This document shows, piece by piece, positions 16,173 to 24,009 of a stretch of 64,000 bases of DNA; within the stretch, counting starts at the first letter, position 1, and each line of letters begins with the position of its first letter. Source of the DNA: Deefgea rivuli DSM 18356. GTDB lineage: Bacteria > Pseudomonadota > Gammaproteobacteria > Burkholderiales > Chitinibacteraceae. Where the stretch lies: contig NZ_JHVM01000008.1 of NCBI RefSeq assembly GCF_000620145.1, forward strand, positions 124,001 to 188,000, written 5' to 3'. The notes under the pieces were generated by a model. It was not told where the DNA came from. It was given only the letters and a program-made list of their open reading frames with translations, and did no database searches. Made by a program: the position numbers and the translations under genes.

Positions 16173-18323
16173 ATGCAATTTAGCAAAACAATTGTTGTGA
16201 GTGTCTTAGTCAGTGCGGGGCTATTTGCTAGCGCCGCACATGCACTTTCACCAACACCCAACCCAACGGCAACCGCACCGAGCTACCCAGCTTGGGACAG
16301 TGCCAGCACTTACACAGCAGGCCAACGGGTCACACAAAATGGCGCTACGTATGAAGCGCAGTGGTGGACCAAGGGCGACAACCCTGCGACAGCGGGAGAA
16401 TGGGGCGCATGGAAAATTGTCACTATCGTGGCAACACCTGCCCCAACTGCAACCGCAACTGCAACACCACCCAGAGCAACACCACCAAGCCGTCCAGTAA
16501 GTTCAATTACCGATCCTTATCCTGGCACATGCACACCGCCGTATGGCCCTCCATCTTGGAAATTGAATCAGCAATACGTTGTAGGAAATGCCGTCACCCC
16601 CACTGAAGGTGGCCCGATGGTGGTATTCAAAGCCCTAGTTGCGCACCTGAGTAACGAGACCAATCAGCCACATTACGTCGCGGCGAATAACACCGTCACT
16701 TATGACCCCAATTTATGGCAAGCACTAAAGCTCAGTCCTGCGCCATGCCCAACGCCGTCAGCAACACCAACGGCAAGTCCAACACCATTAACCACCCCAA
16801 CACCAAGCGCTACTCCAACTACAACACCAATCGTGATTGATACCATGGTGTGGAATAGCGCCACCGTTTACACCGCAGGCAAACGCGCCACTTACAATGG
16901 CCGCCTCTATGAAGCCAAGTGGTACACCGTGGGTGAAACCCCAAGCGCATCAGGTAGCTGGGGAGTTTGGAAAGATTTGGGTATCATCGCCTCACCATCA
17001 CCAACCCCAGCCGTCACGTTCCCGCCGATTGTTGGCTGCGCCACATTGTGGGACTCCAGCAAAACCTATGCCGCAGGTAGCGTGGTCAGCATACAGCGCC
17101 CAGGCGCTAATTCATGCGGTGTCGTCAAATACAATTATGGCGCGCTACGAGATAGCTCAGCGCAAATCCCAGATGGTTCACCGACTGCATGGAAGCAATT
17201 AGACAATGGCTGCTGGCTCAGTGGTTGCAATCCACCGACACCGACACCGATCACGTCTGCCAGCCCAAGGCCAACACCAAGCATAGAATCCATGCAAGTC
17301 CCTACTTGGAAAGATGGTGTCGCTGCGGCCTACTCGATGATGCATGACGATTTGTGCGCCTGGGTGACCGATGGCCAAATCGACTTTGCTGCGCCAGCCT
17401 TAAAACAGCGTGGTTTAGTCGCTTCATTCGGCATGATTACCGGAAGTTGTGGCGATAAACACTGGAATGCCGCCAAGCAATTCATCGCCGATGGCAATGA
17501 GATCTTTAGCCATTCACGCAGCCATACCGATGCCAATAGCGTCACTTGGGATGCCGCAACGCAAATTAGTGGCTCAAGCGATGATATCGCGGCGCATTTA
17601 GATGGCTATCGCCCAAGTTTCTTTGCTTGGCCTTCTGATGTTGCAGCGGATGCACCGATGACGTACCTGCGCACGGCGAACGGCTTTATCGGTGGACGTG
17701 CCGCCAATCGTGTCAATGAAACGGGTATGGTGGTGTACGACGGCCATGGCTCGGGCGTGAATGCGACTACAGTTGCAGATCCATTCCAAATCAAAGACGA
17801 TATGTTCACCTTGACCGCACAATGGTCGCCGTATGAAACGCAAGTGAAAGCCGGTGGCGATTTGCTGAACTTGCATGTGGATGCGGCGATTGCCAACGGA
17901 GGCTGGGCGAATCGCACCATGCACGGCGTAAATGATACCTCGTGGAACAGTGTGCCATTAGCGCAATACACCGCGCATTTGGATTATCTCAAAACCAAAG
18001 TCGACGCACGTTTACTCTGGGTAGCTACGCCTTCCAATGTCTTGAAATACAGCAAGGCGCGCGCGGCTTGCCGTCCAGATTTAAGCAGTGCAGTGATTAC
18101 ATTTGCCAGCAGCGATGCCGAGTGCGTTAAGTTTGCCACGCCACTGACGCTGAAGATTGCCGGCCGACATCTAGACGGCATCCAAGCCATCCAAGCCGGT
18201 AAGCAAGTCCCTCGCATGCTAAACAAAATGATTTATGTTGACGGTCAAGCAGTTCCTCAAGAGGAGAACTTCTTGATCACGGTTGATCCACTTGCTGGTC
18301 CAGTCACTTTTAATCATATTTAA
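16173..18323 (+). CDS. Secreted polysaccharide deacetylase with CBM5/12-like modules (probable chitin deacetylase)
   Basis: Likely removes acetyl groups from chitin or chitooligomers outside the cell. From ATG 16173 (GGAG just upstream) it is 716 residues. A Sec signal (1-24, ending AHA) is followed by a CBM5/12-like module (about 38-83, WDSASTYTAGQRV... WWTKGDNP). Then come an unassigned domain (about 117-188), a second CBM5/12 (about 224-269), and a cysteine-containing variant (about 289-345, LWDSSKTYAAGSVV). Thr/Pro/Ser linkers join them. The NodB-type domain (about 376-560) has the metal residues H391-D392-D393 and H447/H451 (SHSRSHTD). The C-terminal 150 residues are unassigned. An earlier in-frame ATG at 16164 is less likely. 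A terminator follows. Confidence 0.82.
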   Translation: MQFSKTIVVSVLVSAGLFASAAHALSPTPNPTATAPSYPAWDSASTYTAGQRVTQNGATYEAQWWTKGDNPATAGEWGAWKIVTIVATPAPTATATATPPRATPPSRPVSSITDPYPGTCTPPYGPPSWKLNQQYVVGNAVTPTEGGPMVVFKALVAHLSNETNQPHYVAANNTVTYDPNLWQALKLSPAPCPTPSATPTASPTPLTTPTPSATPTTTPIVIDTMVWNSATVYTAGKRATYNGRLYEAKWYTVGETPSASGSWGVWKDLGIIASPSPTPAVTFPPIVGCATLWDSSKTYAAGSVVSIQRPGANSCGVVKYNYGALRDSSAQIPDGSPTAWKQLDNGCWLSGCNPPTPTPITSASPRPTPSIESMQVPTWKDGVAAAYSMMHDDLCAWVTDGQIDFAAPALKQRGLVASFGMITGSCGDKHWNAAKQFIADGNEIFSHSRSHTDANSVTWDAATQISGSSDDIAAHLDGYRPSFFAWPSDVAADAPMTYLRTANGFIGGRAANRVNETGMVVYDGHGSGVNATTVADPFQIKDDMFTLTAQWSPYETQVKAGGDLLNLHVDAAIANGGWANRTMHGVNDTSWNSVPLAQYTAHLDYLKTKVDARLLWVATPSNVLKYSKARAACRPDLSSAVITFASSDAECVKFATPLTLKIAGRHLDGIQAIQAGKQVPRMLNKMIYVDGQAVPQEENFLITVDPLAGPVTFNHI

Positions 18324-18345
18324 ATAGTCACAGCAGCTAAAACCG

Positions 18346-18380
18346 ATCCCCCGCCCAGACTTCTGGATGGGGGATTTTTT
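18346..18380 (+). terminator. Intrinsic terminator after the deacetylase
   Basis: ATCCCCC (18346-18352) pairs with GGGGGAT (18369-18375), followed by a run of T's. It is 23 bp past the deacetylase stop. Confidence 0.9.
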
Positions 18381-18453
18381 CTACCCAAAACAACTACTTA
18401 GCATTGCCCAGACTGTGGTATGCTGCGCACCTTTCTTGTAATTGAACTACGCC

Positions 18454-18849
18454 ATGACCCGTGAAATCCTCAACCGCACCGAACTCCATGATCCTGATAC
18501 ATGGGTGAAATTCACCAAAGGCAAATGCGACGATTGCTATTCAGGCTGCTGTACGATGCCGGTCGAAGTAAAAATCGGCGATTTAATCCGCATGGGCGTA
18601 GTGGATGAATTCGACAAAGATGAACCGGCGAAAAACATCGCCAAGCGTTTAATGAAAGCGAAGATTATTGAGCATTTCAATTTCAAACATGAAATTTACA
18701 CGCTCTACCGCCGTGGTACTCGCGACTGTACTTTTCTGGATGAGAAAACCCGTCTGTGCACAATTTACGATAAGCGCCCAAATACCTGCCGTAATCACCC
18801 AGCAGTAGGGCCAAAGCCAGGTTTCTGCGCTTATATTCGCTTCTTTTGA
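18454..18849 (+). CDS. YkgJ family cysteine-cluster protein
   Basis: A 131-residue protein with the CxxCxxxCC cluster (CDDCYSGCC, residues 26-34) and later cysteines in RDCTFLD, RLCTIYD, NTCRNHP and GFCAY. This matches the YkgJ/UPF0153 family, thought to bind zinc or iron; its physiological role is unknown. ATG 18454 is preferred over the TTG at 18442, though neither has a strong Shine-Dalgarno. A copy of the 49-bp repeat follows 7 bp after the stop. Confidence 0.82.
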   Translation: MTREILNRTELHDPDTWVKFTKGKCDDCYSGCCTMPVEVKIGDLIRMGVVDEFDKDEPAKNIAKRLMKAKIIEHFNFKHEIYTLYRRGTRDCTFLDEKTRLCTIYDKRPNTCRNHPAVGPKPGFCAYIRFF

Positions 18850-18855
18850 TTTAAA

Positions 18856-18904
18856 GGGTATCACCAGCTAGCCATTATTAAATAAAGCCTAGATGGCAAT
18901 ACCC
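18856..18904. repeat. 49-bp GGGTAT-N37-ATACCC element, copy C
   Basis: GGGTAT (18856-18861) and ATACCC (18899-18904), 49 bp. The inner arms CTAGCC and GCCTAG surround a TTATTAAATAAA core. It is intergenic, between the ykgJ-type gene and the next hypothetical gene. Confidence 0.82.
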
Positions 18905-18964
18905 ATAGAATATTAATCTAGCTCACCCGCATCGCACTGGCATTGAGCCAATCAGGAAATAAAC

Positions 18965-19459
18965 ATGCAACAGCAAATTATTGAACTCTTTGAATTCATC
19001 GCCGATGGCGGCCTCGACCAAGATGATATTTTGGCAATGACTGCCGAAGTAATGGCCGCACAACAAGATCCAGACGCATATCGCGCGCGCCACGAGGCAG
19101 GATTCTATGCAGAAAGTGCCGCAATGCCACTCTGGGAAACCGTGATGCTGGAACAATTAGCCGATGGCTTACTGTTTAACGCGACTAGCGTGCCAGCGCT
19201 ATACGCGCAAATTAGCGAAGCTTTTGGTGAAGATGAATTGGATCTTAAAGCGGAAGCACTCGATGGTTTGACTGATATTTCGGCGATTAAAGCAATCCAA
19301 GATGAATTGAACCCTAATTTCACTTTGGTGGATCTGAGCAGCAAGCCACAGCAAATCGTATTGATCCGCACGCATAATTTGGCTAACTTCCTCAAACTAT
19401 GCAAAGCACTGAATATTCAAGCGGAATCGACGTTCGATAATTTATTCAATACTAAATAA
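18965..19459 (+). CDS. Conserved hypothetical protein, 164 residues
   Basis: An acidic, soluble protein with no signal or membrane segment, starting MQQQIIELFEFIADGGLD. The N-terminal half is helical; the second half has a hydrophobic beta-like stretch QQIVLIRTHNLANFLKLC. I do not recognise the family with confidence. Base composition and codon use look native. It lies 60 bp after repeat copy C and converges with a periplasmic binding protein gene. Confidence 0.75.
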   Translation: MQQQIIELFEFIADGGLDQDDILAMTAEVMAAQQDPDAYRARHEAGFYAESAAMPLWETVMLEQLADGLLFNATSVPALYAQISEAFGEDELDLKAEALDGLTDISAIKAIQDELNPNFTLVDLSSKPQQIVLIRTHNLANFLKLCKALNIQAESTFDNLFNTK

Positions 19460-19511
19460 TCAGATCTATTTTTTAAAATTAATGCCATTCTGCGATAAAT
19501 GCACAATGGCA

Positions 19512-20249
19512 TTATTTATATGTAATGCCGTATTTTTTGAAAATCGTTTCTAAAGTGCCATTCTGCTTGATGATCTTCAATCCTTCATTAAATGACTCAA
19601 TCCATTCCTTGTGATTTGGGTTCTTCACACCACTCACCACATACAGCGGATTAAGCGCCAAATTACCATTCACTAACTCCAGCTCGGCAAATAATTTCGG
19701 ATTATTTTGTGTAATGGTGTAGTTTGTGACGGCTTCATCATCGAGCGTCAGATCAATTCTTTTAGCCTGTAGCTTCTTCAAGTTTGTTAATAAATCATTA
19801 GAATCTTCGCGTGTAAATAAATTCGATTGTTTAAACGCATCGCTATACGCATACCCTCGAGTTACACCAATCACTTTTCCTTTTAAGCTATCAATGCCCG
19901 TGTATTCAAAAGAATCGCCTTTCAGTTTAACAAACCGAATGGTATTACTCAGGTAAGAAGTGCTAAATAAGAACTGTTTTGAGCGCGCCTCGGTAAACCA
20001 CATATTGGGCAAAATATCGTAAACGCCACTTTGCACGCCCGCTTCTGCCCTCGCCCACGGCACATATTCAACTTTAACCTCATGCCCCTGTGTTTTATAC
20101 GCAGCGCGGATAACCTCAATGGATAAGCCACCAGTCGGATTATTTGGATCAACGAACGGCGGAAATGGATCAGACACCGCCACGATGGTTTTCGCCCCAG
20201 TCGACGCAGCCCAACACAGCAGCAAAAAATACCAGCACCAGCGTTTCAT
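19512..20249 (-). CDS. Periplasmic solute-binding protein, SBP_bac_3 family
   Basis: A 245-residue protein with a Sec signal (about 1-19, ending TGA-KTI). The mature part is the type II binding fold of polar amino-acid transporters: VAVSDPFPPFVDP, GLSIEVIRAAYKTQG, YVPWARAEAGVQSGVYDILP, and GKVIGVTRGYAYSD. There is no adjacent permease or ATPase, so it may be an orphan receptor or borrow a transporter such as the solitary ATPase at 43346. The ligand is unknown. Confidence 0.82.
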   Translation of the reverse strand: MKRWCWYFLLLCWAASTGAKTIVAVSDPFPPFVDPNNPTGGLSIEVIRAAYKTQGHEVKVEYVPWARAEAGVQSGVYDILPNMWFTEARSKQFLFSTSYLSNTIRFVKLKGDSFEYTGIDSLKGKVIGVTRGYAYSDAFKQSNLFTREDSNDLLTNLKKLQAKRIDLTLDDEAVTNYTITQNNPKLFAELELVNGNLALNPLYVVSGVKNPNHKEWIESFNEGLKIIKQNGTLETIFKKYGITYK

Positions 20250-20352
20250 TAGCTACCTCAACAAAGCAAAGTACAACTATGGGTATAGTCGTCAGCAGCA
20301 ATCAAACAAGTGAAATAAATTTGAACGACAGAAATTAAAAGCCTAGCGTCGT

Positions 20353-20754
20353 TTAGTAAGTCACTTTTCCCCGTAAAGCCTTCACCGTTCCTCGCAATTG
20401 CTTTCCTTCTAACCTGCGTTGCTTTGATCCAAAAGTCGGCTTTGTGGCGCGACGCGGTTTTACCACCACCGCAGCGGCATTAATTAAAGCCAATAAACGC
20501 GCCACCGCATCGAGCCGATTGGCTTCTTGGCTGCGCGAAGTTTGCGCTTTAATCACCACAACGCCATCTTTAGTAATTCGATGATCGTTCAGCGCCAGCA
20601 GGCGCTCTTTTAGCTCATCAGGCAAAGACGAATTGGCAATCGAAAAACGCAAATGGACGGCGCTAGAAACTTTATTAACGTTCTGTCCACCCGCCCCCTG
20701 CGCGCGAATGGCGGAAAATTCAATTTCCGCTTCGGGAATACTGCTTATTTTCAT
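20353..20754 (-). CDS. arfB: Alternative ribosome-rescue factor ArfB (peptidyl-tRNA hydrolase)
   Basis: Rescues ribosomes stalled without a stop codon by hydrolysing peptidyl-tRNA. The 133 residues begin MKISSIPEAEIEFSAIRAQG and contain the catalytic GGQ in GAGGQNVNKVSSAVHLRF. The basic C-terminal tail (RRATKPTFGSKQRR then KALRGK) is the part that enters the empty mRNA channel. It lacks the codon-recognition domains of full release factors. It appears monocistronic. Confidence 0.93.
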   Translation of the reverse strand: MKISSIPEAEIEFSAIRAQGAGGQNVNKVSSAVHLRFSIANSSLPDELKERLLALNDHRITKDGVVVIKAQTSRSQEANRLDAVARLLALINAAAVVVKPRRATKPTFGSKQRRLEGKQLRGTVKALRGKVTY

Positions 20755-20867
20755 TACTAAAACCTAGTTCATTATTTTTCTGGATTAAATAAACCCAATT
20801 AGCTCAGCGCTTTATCTCACGTTAAAATTGCCTGCTCGCATCAAAACGAGCAGCAAGCTTTTAAAGA

Positions 20868-21572
20868 TTATTCATTATCAACAAATCGAAATGGGACACT
20901 AAACACCACTTCGCTTTCAATCGCCGTATCACCTTGTTTTGCTGGGACAAAACGCCATTTTTCCAACACAGTTTGATAAGCCGCATTATCTAAACGCGTA
21001 AATCCACTCGATTTTTCAATTTTGACCGCTAAAGGCTCACCTTTAACGCCCACTTTCACCCATAAACCTACCGTACCTGATTCGCCCTTCACTTTCGATA
21101 AATAGGGCATTTCTGGCTTTGGATTTTGTAAATGCGCCGCACGATATTGTGCAGGCACAATTTTAGCCTGTGCTTCGACGGCATGTGCAGTATTGGCAGC
21201 CAACGCAGCTGATTTACTTTCTACATCTGCCACATTGGCAACGACCGTGCTCGTCGCTGAAGTTGTCTTTATCACTGGCGCTGGCGCAATCGCAGATGCG
21301 GGTTCGGCTTTTTTTAGCGCGGCATTTGATTTCATCGCCTGCGTCATTGCGACAGGCGCAGGTGCTGATTGCGACAGTTTACGCGGCGCTAAGGGCTGGG
21401 CTTCAGTTTTAACAAGCGCTTGCCGCACACGTTCAGTCGCCGCTGCGCCTTGCAACATCACGGCCAATGCACTGGGTGCAGTTACCTGCGCGCTCGCCCC
21501 CCATCCGCTCCACGCCCACAGCACGATCGCATGAAATAACATCGAATAGAGCAAGGCACTTCGCCAAGTCAT
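20868..21572 (-). CDS. TonB family energy-transducer-like protein
   Basis: A 234-residue protein with an N-terminal membrane anchor (about 5-22), a long Ala/Pro/Lys periplasmic spacer (about 35-140) and a C-terminal TonB-like domain (about 145-230). That domain contains MPYLSKVKGESGTVGLWVKV and EKWRFVPAKQGD. It would couple the proton-motive force to outer-membrane receptors. No exbB/exbD adjoin it. The TonB-dependent receptor at 25490 is a possible client. The spacer is low in proline-repeat character compared with classical TonB. Confidence 0.8.
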   Translation of the reverse strand: MTWRSALLYSMLFHAIVLWAWSGWGASAQVTAPSALAVMLQGAAATERVRQALVKTEAQPLAPRKLSQSAPAPVAMTQAMKSNAALKKAEPASAIAPAPVIKTTSATSTVVANVADVESKSAALAANTAHAVEAQAKIVPAQYRAAHLQNPKPEMPYLSKVKGESGTVGLWVKVGVKGEPLAVKIEKSSGFTRLDNAAYQTVLEKWRFVPAKQGDTAIESEVVFSVPFRFVDNE

Positions 21573-21702
21573 TGCACCAGCCTTTGAATTTGGAGTCGAA
21601 TAAATTCAATTCCTACATTGCCATTCATGATGATTTACCTAAACTGAGGTGGAGGCGCAAACGATTTTGTGACAAAGCGTGAAGCCAAAAGGACTAAAGG
21701 CC

Positions 21703-21732
21703 ATACGACAAGGCAAAACTACGATGCAAGAC
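21703..21732. repeat. Short dispersed repeat, copy 1
   Basis: TACGACAAGGCA, a 5-base spacer, then ACGATGCAAGAC. The same two 11- to 12-mers are adjacent at 43235-43257. It lies in the leader of the receiver-domain gene. Confidence 0.45.
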
Positions 21733-21797
21733 CGGGTGGCCTTGGGCCAAAATTTTTGCTTTACTACTTAAAACCACGCCTCTATTGGAATCCCTTC

Positions 21798-22160
21798 ATG
21801 CCTTTTACCATGCTTATTGTTGACGACAGCCGTGTTTCCCGAATGATGCTACGCGCCTACTTTGTCGAGCAACGCCCAACTTGGCATTATCTTGAAGCGG
21901 CCAACGGTCTTGAAGCCATTGATCTGGCGCAGCAACATGTCCTTCAGTTAGTGTCAATGGACTTAAATATGCCCGGCATGGATGGCCTTGAAGCTGGCGC
22001 ACAAATCAAGGCGCAACAACCCAACTGCTGCATTGTGCTACTCACAGCCAATATTCAAAGCAGCACGCAAGAGCGCGCACTGGCGGCAGGTTTGCATTTT
22101 ATTCCCAAACCCATCACCGCCGATACAGTATCAAAAATCCTCACTGTTGCCGGAGCCTAA
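21798..22160 (+). CDS. CheY-like single-domain response regulator
   Basis: A 120-residue receiver domain with no output domain. Acidic pocket D9/D10 (LIVDDSRVS), phospho-acceptor D55 (VSMDLNMPGMDG), T83 (LLTANIQ) and K104 (IPKPI) are all present, so it should be phosphorylatable. ATG 21798 is chosen because the receiver fold starts at once; the frame upstream to 21669 reads through a repeat. It is the first of three tightly spaced genes with a CheC-like phosphatase (3-bp gap) and a diguanylate cyclase. Confidence 0.87.
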   Translation: MPFTMLIVDDSRVSRMMLRAYFVEQRPTWHYLEAANGLEAIDLAQQHVLQLVSMDLNMPGMDGLEAGAQIKAQQPNCCIVLLTANIQSSTQERALAAGLHFIPKPITADTVSKILTVAGA

Positions 22161-22163
22161 ATC

Positions 22164-22775
22164 ATGCTGGAACTCGGTTCACTCCAGCGCGATGCGCTCT
22201 GCGAAATTTTCAATATCAGCGTCGGCCAAGCCGCTGCAACGATGAGTCAAATTATCAACGAAGAAATCATGCTTTCGGTGCCTGAAATTGCATTTTATAG
22301 CGTTGCCGAAGCCGGTGTTTATTTAGATCAAACCAGCCCGCGCATTTGCGGCGTGCGGCAAAGTTTTGAAGGTAATTTTCACGGTAATGCCTTACTGATT
22401 TTCCCCGAAGCACGCAGCCTTGATTTGGTGCGACTGATGATGGGCAATAATCTACCCATTGAGCAGCTCACCGAACTCGAACAAGACGCACTCTCCGAAA
22501 TCGGCAATATTATTCTGAACTCTTGTCTCGGTTCATTAGCGGATATTTTCGATCAATCTTTTAATTGTGGCTTACCGTCATTACATATTGGCTCGGGGAC
22601 TTCAGTCTTAAAAGAATGCGATGCTGATCATGTGGTCATGATTTTAAAAATCCAATTTTCACTCGCCGCCCGCGAACTACACGGCTATGTGGTGTTTATT
22701 ATGAATGCCAATTCCTTGGATTTGCTCAATGAGGCGATCAATCGTTTCTTGGGCGAAATTCCAAACCAAGGTTAA
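22164..22775 (+). CDS. CheC-like receiver phosphatase
   Basis: Expected to dephosphorylate a CheY-type receiver. The 203 residues carry both E-x-x-N active-site helices of the CheC family: E14/N17 in CEIFNIS and E112/N115 in SEIGNII. Two-site architecture is the CheC pattern. No CheD partner gene is seen. Tight linkage to the CheY-like gene upstream and a GGDEF gene 6 bp downstream suggests a dedicated phospho-signalling switch feeding c-di-GMP output. Confidence 0.87.
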   Translation: MLELGSLQRDALCEIFNISVGQAAATMSQIINEEIMLSVPEIAFYSVAEAGVYLDQTSPRICGVRQSFEGNFHGNALLIFPEARSLDLVRLMMGNNLPIEQLTELEQDALSEIGNIILNSCLGSLADIFDQSFNCGLPSLHIGSGTSVLKECDADHVVMILKIQFSLAARELHGYVVFIMNANSLDLLNEAINRFLGEIPNQG

Positions 22776-22781
22776 GCCATC

Positions 22782-23738
22782 ATGAACAAAGCCGCTAACG
22801 ACGCGCCTTTATTACTCTTTAGTACCTTTGATGCCTTAGAGCTGGGTATTTTAATCCTCAATAGCAAAGGCGAAATTGCACTGTGGAATCGTTGGCTAGT
22901 TAAGGCTTCTGGGCAAAGATCTGACGATTTAATCGGCTTGCCGCTCGCTATTGCATTTCCCGAGCTAAAAAACAGCCGTGTCGAACAAGCGGTCAAACTT
23001 GCGATTGAAAAAGATCAATCGTCCTTTTTATCGCAATGCCTGAACCGTGCGCCATTTAATTTATTTCGTCCACAAAATGACGACGAAGCCCCCATGCGGA
23101 TGCAGCAGCAAATTCAAATCACACCGCTACGCCAATTTAATAATGAACAATTTTGTCTTATTCAAATTCAGGACGTTACGGCATCGGTATTGCGCGAAAA
23201 AATCCTACAAGAACGCGCCGCTGAACTCCATCGTTTTGCCTATCAAGATGGCCTGACGGGCGTACCTAATCGTCGCTATTACGAAGAAAAGCTCGAAGAA
23301 GAATGGCGACGTGCGATCCGGCACAATCATCCGCTCAGCTTACTGATGATCGACATTGATTATTTTAAACGCTACAACGATGCCCTCGGCCACCAACAAG
23401 GCGACACCTGTTTGCAAGACATCGCCCGTGCTTTGCAAGCCACACTGCGCCGCCCGGACGATGTCATCGCACGTTATGGCGGCGAAGAATTTGTCGTGCT
23501 GCTGCCATTCACGCCACTCGCAGGCTGTATCACGATTGCCGAACAATTGCTGTACGCCGTTCGTGGCTTAAAGCGTGCACATCCCGATTCTCCACATCAA
23601 ATTGTTACCGTCAGCATCGGCTGCGCCAGCATTAATCCTAGTCGGGACTCCGACTCCAGCATCTTGGTGCAAGAAGCTGATTTGGCGCTTTACTTTGCCA
23701 AACAACATGGCCGAAACCAGCTTCACGATAGCCATTAA
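22782..23738 (+). CDS. PAS-GGDEF diguanylate cyclase
   Basis: Makes cyclic di-GMP from two GTP. The 318 residues have an N-terminal PAS-like sensor (about 8-125, ELGILILNSKGEIALWN) and a GGDEF domain (about 150-315). The active loop is ARYGGEEFVVLLP, a functional GGEEF. An inhibitory I-site RxxD (RPDD) sits five residues before it. No membrane spans are seen, so it is cytoplasmic. It is the last gene of the receiver-CheC-cyclase operon; a MITE-like element starts 2 bp after its stop. Confidence 0.92.
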   Translation: MNKAANDAPLLLFSTFDALELGILILNSKGEIALWNRWLVKASGQRSDDLIGLPLAIAFPELKNSRVEQAVKLAIEKDQSSFLSQCLNRAPFNLFRPQNDDEAPMRMQQQIQITPLRQFNNEQFCLIQIQDVTASVLREKILQERAAELHRFAYQDGLTGVPNRRYYEEKLEEEWRRAIRHNHPLSLLMIDIDYFKRYNDALGHQQGDTCLQDIARALQATLRRPDDVIARYGGEEFVVLLPFTPLAGCITIAEQLLYAVRGLKRAHPDSPHQIVTVSIGCASINPSRDSDSSILVQEADLALYFAKQHGRNQLHDSH

Positions 23739-23739
23739 T

Positions 23740-24009
23740 CTAGGGCCTGTTGACGTTTGGTTTACGATTGCGCTGGAGCGGATTTCGCGGCGAATCAAGG
23801 CGTAATGAGCGATGCATAGCGGGCTATTCGAGCGAGTTACAACGCGGAGTTGCCGCGAAAAACGCCCAGCCCTTCGGGTTTGGCGGCTTTTGGCCTGATG
23901 CGGCGTTACAAAGCGCTAACTTAGAATGCTAAGTGGCGCGCTTCGTGCCTTGCCTCAGGCCAAAATCCGCACAAACGCAGCTCGCAAACCAAACGTCAAC
24001 AGACCCTAG
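23740..24009. mobile_element. MITE-like element, 270 bp, with long terminal inverted repeats
   Basis: The ends are inverted repeats of about 24 bp with one mismatch: CTAGGG, a variable base, then CTGTTGACGTTTGG on the left and its complement on the right (23740-23763 and 23986-24009). CTAG at both tips is either part of the repeat or a target duplication. There is no transposase. The interior is GC-rich and shows a hairpin-rich stretch. Similar non-autonomous intergenic repeats are, from general knowledge, widespread in beta- and gammaproteobacteria. It separates the convergent GGDEF and PepSY genes and supplies the PepSY stop codon. Confidence 0.8.
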
